A DNA stretch of 30,721 nt, taken from positions 1 to 30,721 of the forward strand of contig CAJYWN010000022.1 in NCBI GenBank assembly GCA_913778275.1, read 5' to 3'. The notes beneath the pieces were generated by a model. It saw only the letters and a list, made by a program, of their open reading frames with translations, did no database searches and was not told the DNA's origin. Below are positions 15,777 through 23,606 of the stretch, one piece after another. A program made the translations under genes and the position numbers. This stretch comes from an uncultured Chryseobacterium sp. (GTDB taxonomy: Bacteria > Bacteroidota > Bacteroidia > Flavobacteriales > Weeksellaceae). The number at the start of each line of letters is the position of its first letter. The first letter of the stretch is position 1.

Positions 15777-15788
15777 AAAATATAAATT

Positions 15789-16004
15789 ATGGATCAAATA
15801 AACTTTTTACCGGTTATCAACTCAGTCATTTATTCCTTCTTGGGAATTGCAATCTTGTTGGTTTGCTATTTAATCATTGAAAAATTAACACCCGAAAAAA
15901 CATGGCACGAAATCGCACATAATAAAAATACGGCTTTAGCTATTATTTTCGGTGCTTTTATCATTGGGATTTCAATTATCATAAGCGCGGCAATTCATGG
16001 ATAA
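15789..16004 (+). CDS. DUF350-family small membrane protein
   Basis: 71 residues with two membrane helices (about 10-28 and 47-66). The pattern fits a half-length DUF350 unit: a helix ending LLVCYLIIEKLTP, then a polar linker with EIAHNKNTALAIIFGAFIIGISIIISAAI. Families with full-length DUF350 have two such units; this one has a single unit. DUF350 genes recur with DUF4178, SpeD and spermidine-synthase-like genes. Its last eight bases overlap the synthase start, indicating translational coupling, so it very likely acts with the membrane-fused synthase. Exact function is unknown. Confidence 0.85.
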   Translation: MDQINFLPVINSVIYSFLGIAILLVCYLIIEKLTPEKTWHEIAHNKNTALAIIFGAFIIGISIIISAAIHG

Positions 16005-17511
16005 AAAGAGGATTCCTCTTGAACTGCTGCTGATGTTTTCAGTATTTGTCATCGCAACCTGCGGACTGATCTACGAATTGGTGGCAGGCGCATTGGCAAG
16101 TTATCTTTTGGGTGATTCCGTAAAGCAGTTTTCCTTCATCATCGGGGTGTATCTTTTTTCGATGGGGGTAGGATCATATTTTTCCAAATTCATCAAAGGA
16201 AATTTAATTGATAAATTCATAGAAATCGAAATTTTGGTCGGAATCATCGGCGGAATCAGCTCTGTGGTTTTGTTTATTTTATTTAATACACTGGCACATT
16301 TTGAAGCAGTTCTTTATCTTTTTGTTTTTTTTACAGGCTGTCTCGTCGGAGTAGAAATTCCGCTTTTAATGAATATCTTAAAAGACAGGGTTCGGTTTAA
16401 AGATCTGGTGTCAAACGTATTCGCATTCGATTATATCGGAGCATTGCTGGCTTCCATTCTCTTTCCATTGGTTTTGATTCCGAATCTGGGCATTGTAAAA
16501 ACACCATTGTTTTTTGGATTGATTAATATTTCCATTGCCATATTTTTATGCTTTTACCTTAAACATGAACTTTTTAAACCGCTATCCTTAAAGATTAAAT
16601 CGATAGGAGCCTTTATTTTGCTTGTTGTTCTCTTTATCTTTTCAGACAGAATTTTATCATTTTCAGAAGAAAAATTATACGGTGAAAATGTTGTTTATAC
16701 CAAAAGTTCACCTTACCAAAGAATCGTGTTAACCAGAAACAACCGTGAATTCAGATTATATCTAAATAACAATCTGCAGTTTTCTTCAGTAGACGAGTAC
16801 CGTTATCACGAAGCGCTGGTTCATCCTGCGATGTCAATGGCTAAAAAGATCGATCGTATTTTAATTCTCGGCGGTGGAGACGGTTTCGCAGTCCGGGAAG
16901 TCTTAAAATACAAAGAAGTAAAAGATATCAATTTGGTTGACCTGGACGGAGAAATGACGAATTTCTTCAAAAATAACGAAACCATGCGTCGTTTAAATCA
17001 AAGTTCTTTGTCTAATCCGAAACTTAAAGTCATTAACAAAGATGCCTATATTTGGGTAAAAGAAAATTCTAAAAAATACGATGTCATCATCATCGATTTT
17101 CCGGATCCTTCAAATTACAGTTTAGGGAAATTATATTCGTTACAATTTTACAGGGAACTAGAAAGGCTGACAACTTTAGATACAAAAATTGTGGTGCAGA
17201 CTACTTCTCCCTACTTTGCTCCGAAATCCTTTTGGTGTATTGAGAAAACGATTAATCAGGTTTTTCCTTTCACTACAGCATATCATACCTACGTCCCTTC
17301 CTTTGGAGAATGGGGATTTTCAATGGCTTCTTTCGAACCGATCAACAATAAAATTTACCGTAACATTCCGGACCTGAAATTTTACGATTACAATTTTTCA
17401 CAGCTTTCTTACTTTACGAAAGATATGAAAGCTAATAGTGTTGAAGTCAATCGGTTGGATAACCAGATTTTAGTACGATATTTTGATGAAGAATGGGGTA
17501 AAGTTCAGTAG
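15997..17511 (+). CDS. Membrane-fused polyamine aminopropyltransferase (SpeE-like)
   Basis: 504 residues, much longer than soluble SpeE (about 280-300). The N-terminal 220 residues hold about seven membrane helices (first at 10-37, last at 202-216). The C-terminal domain (about 232-504) is a spermidine-synthase fold: the substrate-side loop LNNNLQFSSVDEYRYHEALVHP (residues 256-277), the dcAdoMet-binding GGGDGFAVREVL (292-303), acidic pair in VDLDGE (315-318) and the catalytic-acid region IIIDFPDPS. It would transfer an aminopropyl group from decarboxylated AdoMet made by SpeD to an amine at the inner face of the membrane. The amine acceptor is not deducible. The start overlaps the DUF350 gene by eight bases. 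Confidence 0.92.
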   Translation: MDKKRIPLELLLMFSVFVIATCGLIYELVAGALASYLLGDSVKQFSFIIGVYLFSMGVGSYFSKFIKGNLIDKFIEIEILVGIIGGISSVVLFILFNTLAHFEAVLYLFVFFTGCLVGVEIPLLMNILKDRVRFKDLVSNVFAFDYIGALLASILFPLVLIPNLGIVKTPLFFGLINISIAIFLCFYLKHELFKPLSLKIKSIGAFILLVVLFIFSDRILSFSEEKLYGENVVYTKSSPYQRIVLTRNNREFRLYLNNNLQFSSVDEYRYHEALVHPAMSMAKKIDRILILGGGDGFAVREVLKYKEVKDINLVDLDGEMTNFFKNNETMRRLNQSSLSNPKLKVINKDAYIWVKENSKKYDVIIIDFPDPSNYSLGKLYSLQFYRELERLTTLDTKIVVQTTSPYFAPKSFWCIEKTINQVFPFTTAYHTYVPSFGEWGFSMASFEPINNKIYRNIPDLKFYDYNFSQLSYFTKDMKANSVEVNRLDNQILVRYFDEEWGKVQ

Positions 17512-17515
17512 GAAA

Positions 17516-17554
17516 GTGTCAATTATTTATTATATTTGTGTCATAAATTGATAC
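17516..17554 (+). promoter_or_regulatory. Promoter and inverted-repeat operator of the toxin-antitoxin pair
   Basis: A perfect -7 element, TATATTTG (17531-17538), sits at the centre of an imperfect inverted repeat: GTGTCAATTAT (17516-17526) and ATAAATTGATAC (17543-17554), the arms matching GTnTCAATT with one gapped base. The ATG at 17570 lies about 25 bases after the expected start. A repeat bracketing the -7 box is the classic place for autorepression by an antitoxin or toxin-antitoxin complex. Confidence 0.5.
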
Positions 17555-17569
17555 TTAAATTGTAAAAAT

Positions 17570-17908
17570 ATGATAGCTGAAATCGAAAAATATATAGAAA
17601 TCCAGAACAGCATCGATCAGATTCTGAAAGATTCACCATTTAAAATTTCTTACATCATTGAGAAAACCGGGATAAAAAAGCCAACTTTTTTCAAAAAAAT
17701 GAAAGAAAAGAGATTTACTTCCGAAGAATTGCTCTCCATTGCTAAAGTAATGGAAACTGTTTATAGAAACGAAACGCATGAAGAAATTTTAGAATCGTTG
17801 AAAAGATCTGAAGAAGATTTCAAAATGGGAAGAACAATTTCTCATCAGGAATTAATGAAGCAGGCTCGTGCAAGATTAGAACAGCGTAAGAATGAGGGTA
17901 GAATATAG
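17570..17908 (+). CDS. Antitoxin of a RelE/ParE-type module, HTH plus toxin-binding tail
   Basis: 112 residues. The N-terminal half (about 20-75) reads as a helix-turn-helix: ISYIIEKTGIKKPTFFKKMKEKRF, then SEELLSIAKVM. The C-terminal tail (about 80-112: SEEDFKMGRTISHQELMKQ) resembles the toxin-neutralising segment of Phd/YefM-like antitoxins, here fused to an HTH. Its last 17 bases overlap the toxin gene, the usual arrangement for type II modules. Own promoter with inverted repeat at 17516-17554. The overlap with the toxin, size, tail and autoregulatory site together support the call; the exact antitoxin family is uncertain. Confidence 0.82.
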   Translation: MIAEIEKYIEIQNSIDQILKDSPFKISYIIEKTGIKKPTFFKKMKEKRFTSEELLSIAKVMETVYRNETHEEILESLKRSEEDFKMGRTISHQELMKQARARLEQRKNEGRI

Positions 17909-18191
17909 TGATCTTTCTAAGAAGGATTTTGAAAATCTTCAGGATTATCTTTTTGACCAGTGGGGCGTTCTGGCTTTAGAAAGTTTTTTGGATAAATATG
18001 ATCAGGCTATTCAAATGCTACTTTCAAAAAATGTATACTTTGAAAAATATAGAGACACCGGTTTTATGAAATACTTGGTTACGAAACATAATTATATTAT
18101 TTATGATTATAAGGATGATATTTTGAGAATCCACAGAGTTATCAACAATTTTCAGAATCCCGATGACAACTACGAAAGCATCTCAAAATAA
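17892..18191 (+). CDS. RelE/ParE-family toxin
   Basis: 99 residues of the RelE/ParE fold: an N-terminal pair of helices (LSKKDFENLQDYLFDQWG, then LESFLDKYDQAIQML) followed by beta strands with FEKYRDTGFMKYLVTKHNYIIYDYKDD and ILRIHRVINNFQNPDDNY. Family members inhibit translation by cleaving ribosome-bound mRNA (RelE) or block DNA gyrase (ParE); the tail RVINNFQNPDD is typical of the RelE/ParE mixed group and does not decide between them. It overlaps the antitoxin by 17 bases and ends 10 bases before the FAD oxidoreductase. The module interrupts the polyamine-type gene cluster and its promoter may drive the genes behind it. Confidence 0.88.
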   Translation: MRVEYSDLSKKDFENLQDYLFDQWGVLALESFLDKYDQAIQMLLSKNVYFEKYRDTGFMKYLVTKHNYIIYDYKDDILRIHRVINNFQNPDDNYESISK

Positions 18192-18201
18192 CCATTAAGT
18201 A

Positions 18202-19803
18202 TTGCCAACTCAACCCGTTCAATTTTCAAGAAAAGATTTCCTTAAAACCCTGTTCTTGGGCAGTCTGATGATTCCTTTTTTACAGTATTGCAGTAAAAAA
18301 GGCAAATCATTATTGCTAACAGTCACCGGAACCAATCATATTTTGGGTCATAAACTCTGGGCAAAAAATTTTCCAAAATTTTCAGAAGAAATTCGCACAA
18401 AATATCTTGTTGTCGGCGGAGGAATTTCAGGACTTTCGGCGTGCAGATTTTTCAGTCAGAATAATGAAAACGACTATCTTTTGCTGGAAATGGAAAATAA
18501 TTTAGGTGGAAACTCATCCAACGAGCAGAATAAATTTTCAAAATTTCCTTTGGGAGCACATTATTTACCGTTGCCGAACAAAGAAAATACTGAAATCATC
18601 CAATTTCTTAAAGAATGCCAAATTTATCAGGGAGATGATGAAAGTGGCGATCCGATTTTAGATGAATATCAAATAACTTTTCCACAACAGGAACGGTTGT
18701 TTTTTAAAAATTTATGGCAAAACGATATCGTTCCGCAAAACGCAATTTCAGAGGAAACAAAAGCAGAACTCGACCGGCTTTTTAAAATGATGGACCATTT
18801 CAGGGATAAAAAAGATACGCAAGGAAAATATTGGTTTGCCATTCCGGTACAGGACTCCAGCCGGGAGGATGAGGTCTTACAATTAGAGAAAATTATTTTC
18901 AAAGACTGGCTGAAACAGGAAAATTTTAGATCTGAGGAACTACTCTGGCTGCTGGATTATTCCTGTCGCGACGATTACGGTTTGGGAATCGATTACGTAT
19001 CAGCTTGGGCGGGAATTCATTATTTCGCCGGAAGAAAAAACAACTGGAGCAAAAAATACAAAGATCAGGTGTTTACCTGGCCGGAAGGGAATGCAAGACT
19101 GGCAAAGCATATTTCAATATATACAAAGGATAGATCTTTACAGAATCATTTGGTTTTTGATGTTAAGATCAATGATAATGATGTTGAGGTTTTAAGTTTC
19201 GACAATATTCAGAAAAAGACAAAAAAAATTATTGCTGAAAAAGTCCTGTTTGCAACACCGCAATTTATAAATGAAAGGATTTTCAACAAAAAAAGAGCTG
19301 AAAATTTCAATTATGTTCCGTGGCTTTTAACCACGATTACACTAAACAATGATTTTGGAGGCGATGAAGAACTGGCTTGGGATAATGTGATTTACGGTTC
19401 GGAAGGCTTAGGTTATATTTATGACCAACATCAGAATGTAGAGCAAATTATGAATGAAAAAGTGATCACCTATTACAGGAGTTTTTCCACCAACGATTGT
19501 AAAAAAGCCAGAAAAAAATTATACGGTCTGAAAGAAGATCAGTTGAAAAGCCTTGTTTTGGAAGATTTAAGAAAAGCCCATCCTATGATCGAAGATTTTA
19601 TCCTCGAAATGCAGTTTCACAAAATGGGTCATGCCATGATTGCTCCCGTTCCGAACCAGATTTTCGGAAATTCAGAAAAAGCGAAACAGCCGATTGATGG
19701 AAAAATTTTCTTTGCCCATACTGATCTTTCGGGAATTTCAATTTTTGAAGAAGCTTTTTATCAGGGATGGAGAACCGCGAAACAGATGCAGCAATTTGAT
19801 TAG
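18202..19803 (+). CDS. FAD-dependent oxidoreductase (amine-oxidase-like) with export signal
   Basis: 533 residues. The N-terminus has a Tat-like SRKDFLK motif (Arg-Lys rather than Arg-Arg), a hydrophobic stretch (15-28) and Cys30 in LQYC, an atypical lipobox. The Rossmann FAD motif VVGGGISGLSACRFF (residues 71-84) is followed by the acidic end of strand 2 (LLLEME) and LGGNSS. The C-terminal FAD-contacting motif (VPNQIFGNSEKAKQPIDGKIFFAHTDLSGI) is also visible. Closest class is flavin amine oxidase/FAD-NAD(P)-binding oxidoreductase; an oxidative step on a polyamine is plausible by context. The start is TTG at 18202: an in-frame TAA lies six bases upstream and the signal is lost with any later Met. 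Substrate unproven. Confidence 0.82.
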   Translation: MPTQPVQFSRKDFLKTLFLGSLMIPFLQYCSKKGKSLLLTVTGTNHILGHKLWAKNFPKFSEEIRTKYLVVGGGISGLSACRFFSQNNENDYLLLEMENNLGGNSSNEQNKFSKFPLGAHYLPLPNKENTEIIQFLKECQIYQGDDESGDPILDEYQITFPQQERLFFKNLWQNDIVPQNAISEETKAELDRLFKMMDHFRDKKDTQGKYWFAIPVQDSSREDEVLQLEKIIFKDWLKQENFRSEELLWLLDYSCRDDYGLGIDYVSAWAGIHYFAGRKNNWSKKYKDQVFTWPEGNARLAKHISIYTKDRSLQNHLVFDVKINDNDVEVLSFDNIQKKTKKIIAEKVLFATPQFINERIFNKKRAENFNYVPWLLTTITLNNDFGGDEELAWDNVIYGSEGLGYIYDQHQNVEQIMNEKVITYYRSFSTNDCKKARKKLYGLKEDQLKSLVLEDLRKAHPMIEDFILEMQFHKMGHAMIAPVPNQIFGNSEKAKQPIDGKIFFAHTDLSGISIFEEAFYQGWRTAKQMQQFD

Positions 19804-19830
19804 ATTGAATAAGAATTCAAAAAAATAAAA

Positions 19831-20856
19831 ATGAAACAACCCTGGATCCATAACGCAAAAACAGACGGCTGGTTTATCCTATCGCCGCCTTTTGTTATTT
19901 TGCTGATTGTTTTCCTGTTTCAGAAACAGATTCAGGGGCTGGAAAATCATTATTCCTTTTATACATGGCTTTTCCTGATTGTTTTCGTGGATGTTGCGCA
20001 CGTGTATTCAACGTTATTTAAAACCTATTTCGTCAAGGAAGAAGTCAGGAAAAGAAGACTTCTATATTACGGGATTCCCATGTTGAGCTGGATTTTAGGG
20101 TTAATATTATATCAATTCGGAAGCTTGACTTTCTGGTCGGTTCTCGCTCTGATTGCTGTTTTTCATTTTATCAGGCAGCAATATGGTTTCATGAGAATTT
20201 ACTCCCGTTTTGAGCCGAACAACTTGAGCAAAAGAATCGATGAAATTGCGGTGTATTCTGCCACGATTTTTCCGATGCTGTATTGGTTTAAAACACCCAG
20301 AGCTTTTACATGGTTTGTAGAAAATGAATTCAACTGGATTCAGCATCTTCCGGATTATATTCCTGTCATTAAGATTTTATATTTCGGAATTTTAATGATT
20401 TGGATAGTAAAAACCATCTATGAAATTGTTAAAACCAGACAATTTAATATTCCAAAACTTGCCTTAATTTCAGGAACCTATCTTTCGTGGTATTTCGGAA
20501 TTGTCTATTTTAATAACGATCTGGTTTTCACCTTGCTAAATGTCATTTCCCACGGTATCCCTTACATTGCTATAATTTACATCGGAGAAATAAAACAGAT
20601 AGATGATCAGAAATTAAATAATTTTTCCTTCTTTAAATCAACTTTCGGGATTTTCCTTTTTATTGCAATAATTTTTGCTTTTGCATTCTTTGAAGAGTTT
20701 TTATGGGAAGTTTTAATCTGGAATGAACATTTTTCCTTAAATCTAAATGTCTCACTCAACTGGTTTCAGTTTTTAGTCCCCCTATTGGTCGTTCCACAGC
20801 TTACCCATTATTTATTGGACGGCTTTATTTGGAGAAAACCGAAAAAAGTTACCTAA
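19831..20856 (+). CDS. Polytopic membrane protein with clustered histidines, unknown function
   Basis: 341 residues, about eight to nine membrane helices, no signal peptide. Family not recognised. Potential metal or proton ligands recur at helix boundaries: DVAHVYSTLFKTYF (about 52-64), FHFIRQQYGFMRIYSRF, NVISHGIPYIAIIYIGE and, near the end, PQLTHYLLDGFIW. Repeated His/Arg/Gln at membrane faces recalls integral-membrane oxidases or carotenoid-cleavage-like (Brp/Blh) proteins, but this is pattern only. It follows the FAD oxidoreductase by 27 bases and may share its function. The last 28 bases overlap an open extension of the next gene's frame, but the true start of that gene is 20880. Confidence 0.75.
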   Translation: MKQPWIHNAKTDGWFILSPPFVILLIVFLFQKQIQGLENHYSFYTWLFLIVFVDVAHVYSTLFKTYFVKEEVRKRRLLYYGIPMLSWILGLILYQFGSLTFWSVLALIAVFHFIRQQYGFMRIYSRFEPNNLSKRIDEIAVYSATIFPMLYWFKTPRAFTWFVENEFNWIQHLPDYIPVIKILYFGILMIWIVKTIYEIVKTRQFNIPKLALISGTYLSWYFGIVYFNNDLVFTLLNVISHGIPYIAIIYIGEIKQIDDQKLNNFSFFKSTFGIFLFIAIIFAFAFFEEFLWEVLIWNEHFSLNLNVSLNWFQFLVPLLVVPQLTHYLLDGFIWRKPKKVT

Positions 20857-20861
20857 TTTTG
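20828..20861 (+). promoter_or_regulatory. Promoter for the GH43-like gene
   Basis: TTTG (20828-20831) and TAATTTTG (20854-20861, perfect TAnnTTTG) are separated by 22 bases. The start would be near 20868, which agrees with translation starting at the ATG at 20880 and not at the upstream in-frame ATG at 20829, which would be untranscribed from this promoter. The -33 lies inside the end of the preceding gene. Confidence 0.55.
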
Positions 20862-20879
20862 TTTCCAAAGTTAAAAAGT

Positions 20880-22643
20880 ATGAAAATGCAGAAGTATCTC
20901 TTGTCATTAATGCTTTTGTTGGGCTTATTTAATTTGAACGCCCAGCAAAAAACATTTTGTAATCCGATCAATATCGACTATGGCTACACTCCGTTCGAAG
21001 TTTTTTCAAAACAGGGAAAACACCGTGCAACAGCCGATCCGGTAATTGTTAATTTTAAAAACAAGCTCTTCCTTTTTTCCACCAATCAGGAAGGATATTG
21101 GTACAGTGATGATATGCTCGACTGGAAATTTGTAAAGCGAAAATTCCTGAGAGACAATAAATACATCCACGACCTGAATGCTCCCGCAGTCTGGGCGATG
21201 AAGGATACGCTGTATGTGTTCGGATCTACCTGGGAGCAGGATTTCCCGATCTGGAAAAGCACTAATCCGACCAAAGACGACTGGGAGATTGCTGTTGATA
21301 CTCTAAAAGTCGGAGCCTGGGATCCCGCCTTTCATTATGATGAAGATAAAAACAAGCTGTACTTATATTGGGGTTCCAGCAACGAATGGCCTTTACTGGG
21401 AACTGAAGTAAAAGTAAATACGCTGCAGTCGGAAGGTTTCGTAAAGCCAATCGTAAGACTAAAGCCTGAAGATCACGGTTGGGAAAGATTTGGAGAATAT
21501 AATGATAATGTTTTCCTGCAGCCTTTCGTGGAAGGCGCATGGATGACGAAGCATAACGGAAAATATTATATGCAGTATGGAGCTCCGGCAACGGAATTCA
21601 GCGGATATTCCGATGGCGTGTATGTGAGTAAGAATCCTTTGGAAGGTTTCGAATATCAGCAGCACAATCCGTTTTCATATAAGCCGGGCGGTTTTGCAAG
21701 AGGAGCCGGACATGGTGCCACATTCGAAGATAATTATAAAAACTGGTGGCATATTTCAACTATTTTCATTTCAACCAAAAACAATTTTGAAAGACGTTTG
21801 GGAATCTGGCCTGCCGGATTTGATAAAGATGATGTGATGTATTGCAACACGGCTTACGGAGATTATCCGACCTATCTTCCGCAATATGCACAGGGAAAGG
21901 ATTTCTCCAAAGGACTTTTTGCAGGATGGATGCTGCTGAATTACAATAAACCGGTTCAGGTTTCATCAACATTAGGTGGTTATCACTCCAATTATGCGGT
22001 GGATGAAGATATCAAAACGTACTGGAGCGCCAAAACAGGAAATTCCGGGGAATGGTTCCAGACCGATTTAGGGGAAGTTTCTACGATTAATGCCATCCAG
22101 ATCAATTATGCAGATCAGGATGCTGAATTTATGGGTAAAACGCTGGGCAAAATGCATCAGTATAAAATCTACGGCTCCAATGACGGTAAAAAATGGAGTG
22201 TTATTGTTGATAAGAGTAAAAATACCAAAGATGTTCCGCATGATTATGTTGAATTGGAAAAGCCAGCAAAAGCAAGATTCCTGAAAATGGAAAACCTTAA
22301 AATGCCGACAGGAAAATTTGCGTTAAGCGGATTCCGGGTATTTGGAAAAGGAGCCGGAACAGTTCCAGGAAAAGTTCAGAATTTCGTTCCGCTGAGATCA
22401 GACCCTAAAAAATACGGCGAGAGAAGAAGCATCTGGATGAAATGGCAGCAGAATTCCGATGCAGATGGCTATGTGATCTATTGGGGAAAATCTCCCGAAA
22501 AATTATACGGAAGCATTATGGTGTACGGTAAAAATGAATATTTCTTCACCGGAGCCGACAGAACGGATGCGTATTATTTCCAGATCGAAGCTTTCAATGC
22601 AAATGGAGTATCGGAAAGGTCGGAGATCTTTAAATCTGAATAA
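20880..22643 (+). CDS. Secreted GH43-like beta-propeller protein with discoidin and FN3 domains
   Basis: 587 residues from ATG 20880 (MKMQKYLL). A signal peptide ends near residue 21 (NLNAQQ). The five-bladed propeller (about 22-345) has the GH43 acidic set: Asp53 in ATADPVIV, Asp148 in GAWDPAFHYD and Glu218 in VEGAW. A discoidin/F5-8C carbohydrate-binding domain follows (about 355-495; PVQVSSTLGGYHSNYAVDED, WFQTDLGEVSTI), and an FN3-like domain (about 500-587). It is probably exported and acts on, or binds, a beta-linked arabinosyl, xylosyl or galactosyl glycan; the exact substrate is not decidable. No SusC/SusD-like pair or other carbohydrate gene is near, so it is not part of a typical polysaccharide locus. 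The longer frame from 20829 (604 residues) has no signal-peptide context and is rejected. Confidence 0.85.
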   Translation: MKMQKYLLSLMLLLGLFNLNAQQKTFCNPINIDYGYTPFEVFSKQGKHRATADPVIVNFKNKLFLFSTNQEGYWYSDDMLDWKFVKRKFLRDNKYIHDLNAPAVWAMKDTLYVFGSTWEQDFPIWKSTNPTKDDWEIAVDTLKVGAWDPAFHYDEDKNKLYLYWGSSNEWPLLGTEVKVNTLQSEGFVKPIVRLKPEDHGWERFGEYNDNVFLQPFVEGAWMTKHNGKYYMQYGAPATEFSGYSDGVYVSKNPLEGFEYQQHNPFSYKPGGFARGAGHGATFEDNYKNWWHISTIFISTKNNFERRLGIWPAGFDKDDVMYCNTAYGDYPTYLPQYAQGKDFSKGLFAGWMLLNYNKPVQVSSTLGGYHSNYAVDEDIKTYWSAKTGNSGEWFQTDLGEVSTINAIQINYADQDAEFMGKTLGKMHQYKIYGSNDGKKWSVIVDKSKNTKDVPHDYVELEKPAKARFLKMENLKMPTGKFALSGFRVFGKGAGTVPGKVQNFVPLRSDPKKYGERRSIWMKWQQNSDADGYVIYWGKSPEKLYGSIMVYGKNEYFFTGADRTDAYYFQIEAFNANGVSERSEIFKSE

Positions 22644-22651
22644 AATTATAT

Positions 22652-22678
22652 AACGCTCTGAAATCTTCAGAGCGTTTT
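22652..22678 (+). terminator. Convergent terminator between GH43-like gene and esterase gene
   Basis: AACGCTCTGAA (22652-22662) pairs perfectly with TTCAGAGCGTT (22666-22676), loop ATC, followed by TTTT. It ends the GH43-like gene at 22643. The stop codon of the minus-strand hydrolase (22667-22669) and its last codons lie within the stem, so this element is shared by both convergent genes. Confidence 0.88.
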
Positions 22679-23527
22679 ATTTTTATCAACTTTGGCTAAA
22701 AAAGCTACTATTTTTTTAACAAGAAAAGCAGCGTTAAGATCATTCGTCCAGCTGCTATGATTTCCTTTGAATTCAAATGATTCATGATATACTTTATTTT
22801 TAATTAAAGCTGAATCCAAAATCTTCATCTGTGACAAGGGAACAACATCATCGTAAGCTCCGTAGAATGAAAGAGTAGGAGGAGAGGTTTTACTTATCCA
22901 GTGTACCGGGCTTCCGAAATCCATCAACGAGATATTTTTGGGAACGATTGCCGGATCAATCAGATGTTTTTCCAGAAATGAATAATCATCATAGTTTTTA
23001 AATCCCGGATCATTAAGATCTGCCGGACCTACGATGTTAATTACTGCTTTTACGTTTTTATCACGGTCAAATTTATAGGCATATAACATGGACAGGTTTC
23101 CTCCTGCGCTGTTTCCTAAAAGAATATATCGGGGTTTGAAAGGTAAGGTTTGATCGAGATATTTTGTTATGTACTGGATATCATCCGTTTGGTTGGGCAG
23201 GGCAAAATGTGTTATTGAAGCCAGTCGGTAATCTGCATTAACAAAGATTTTTCCCGGGAATTTTTCCATCAGCTGATGGGTAAAAGCTGTGAGCTCGGAT
23301 TTGCTCCCACCGCGCCAGCCGCCACCATGGAGAATAATAAAAACATCTTTTTCTTTTTTATCTTTTTTCGGAAAATAGATATCCATGTTCTGTTGAGCGT
23401 CTTTCCCGTATGGAATATTTTTCTCAATCCTGAATGAAACATCATTACCGAAATCAATGGTTTTCTGCCGGCAGCCGTTGCATAGGATTAGGAATACAAT
23501 TCCGAAAATATATAAGCAGTTTTTCAT
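22667..23527 (-). CDS. Alpha/beta-hydrolase lipoprotein (carboxylesterase/acetylesterase-like)
   Basis: 286 residues. A lipoprotein signal (MKNCLYIFGIVFLILCNGC, Cys19) precedes an alpha/beta-hydrolase fold of the BD-FAE/HSL-type carboxylesterases. The oxyanion motif HGGGWRGG (67-74), nucleophile Ser140 in LLGNSAGGNL, Asp226 or Asp227 in YGAYDDVVP and His257 in GNHSSW form a complete catalytic set. It would hydrolyse an ester or acyl substrate at the cell envelope; substrate unknown. The last codons and stop lie inside the shared terminator stem. It sits 143 bases downstream of the outer-membrane receptor gene, behind that gene's terminator, and could be part of the same nutrient-uptake programme. 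Confidence 0.87.
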   Translation of the reverse strand: MKNCLYIFGIVFLILCNGCRQKTIDFGNDVSFRIEKNIPYGKDAQQNMDIYFPKKDKKEKDVFIILHGGGWRGGSKSELTAFTHQLMEKFPGKIFVNADYRLASITHFALPNQTDDIQYITKYLDQTLPFKPRYILLGNSAGGNLSMLYAYKFDRDKNVKAVINIVGPADLNDPGFKNYDDYSFLEKHLIDPAIVPKNISLMDFGSPVHWISKTSPPTLSFYGAYDDVVPLSQMKILDSALIKNKVYHESFEFKGNHSSWTNDLNAAFLVKKIVAFLAKVDKNKTL

Positions 23528-23606
23528 GTTTCAGAGATTATTAATTATTGCTTTTAAAACCGAAACAAAAACTATGCTTTACTATTTAATAATAAACCTT
23601 CAACAA

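Noticed and set aside
20829..20879. N-terminal extension of the GH43-like gene from 20829.
   Set aside because: It overlaps the upstream gene and precedes the promoter's expected start; the signal peptide begins at ATG 20880.
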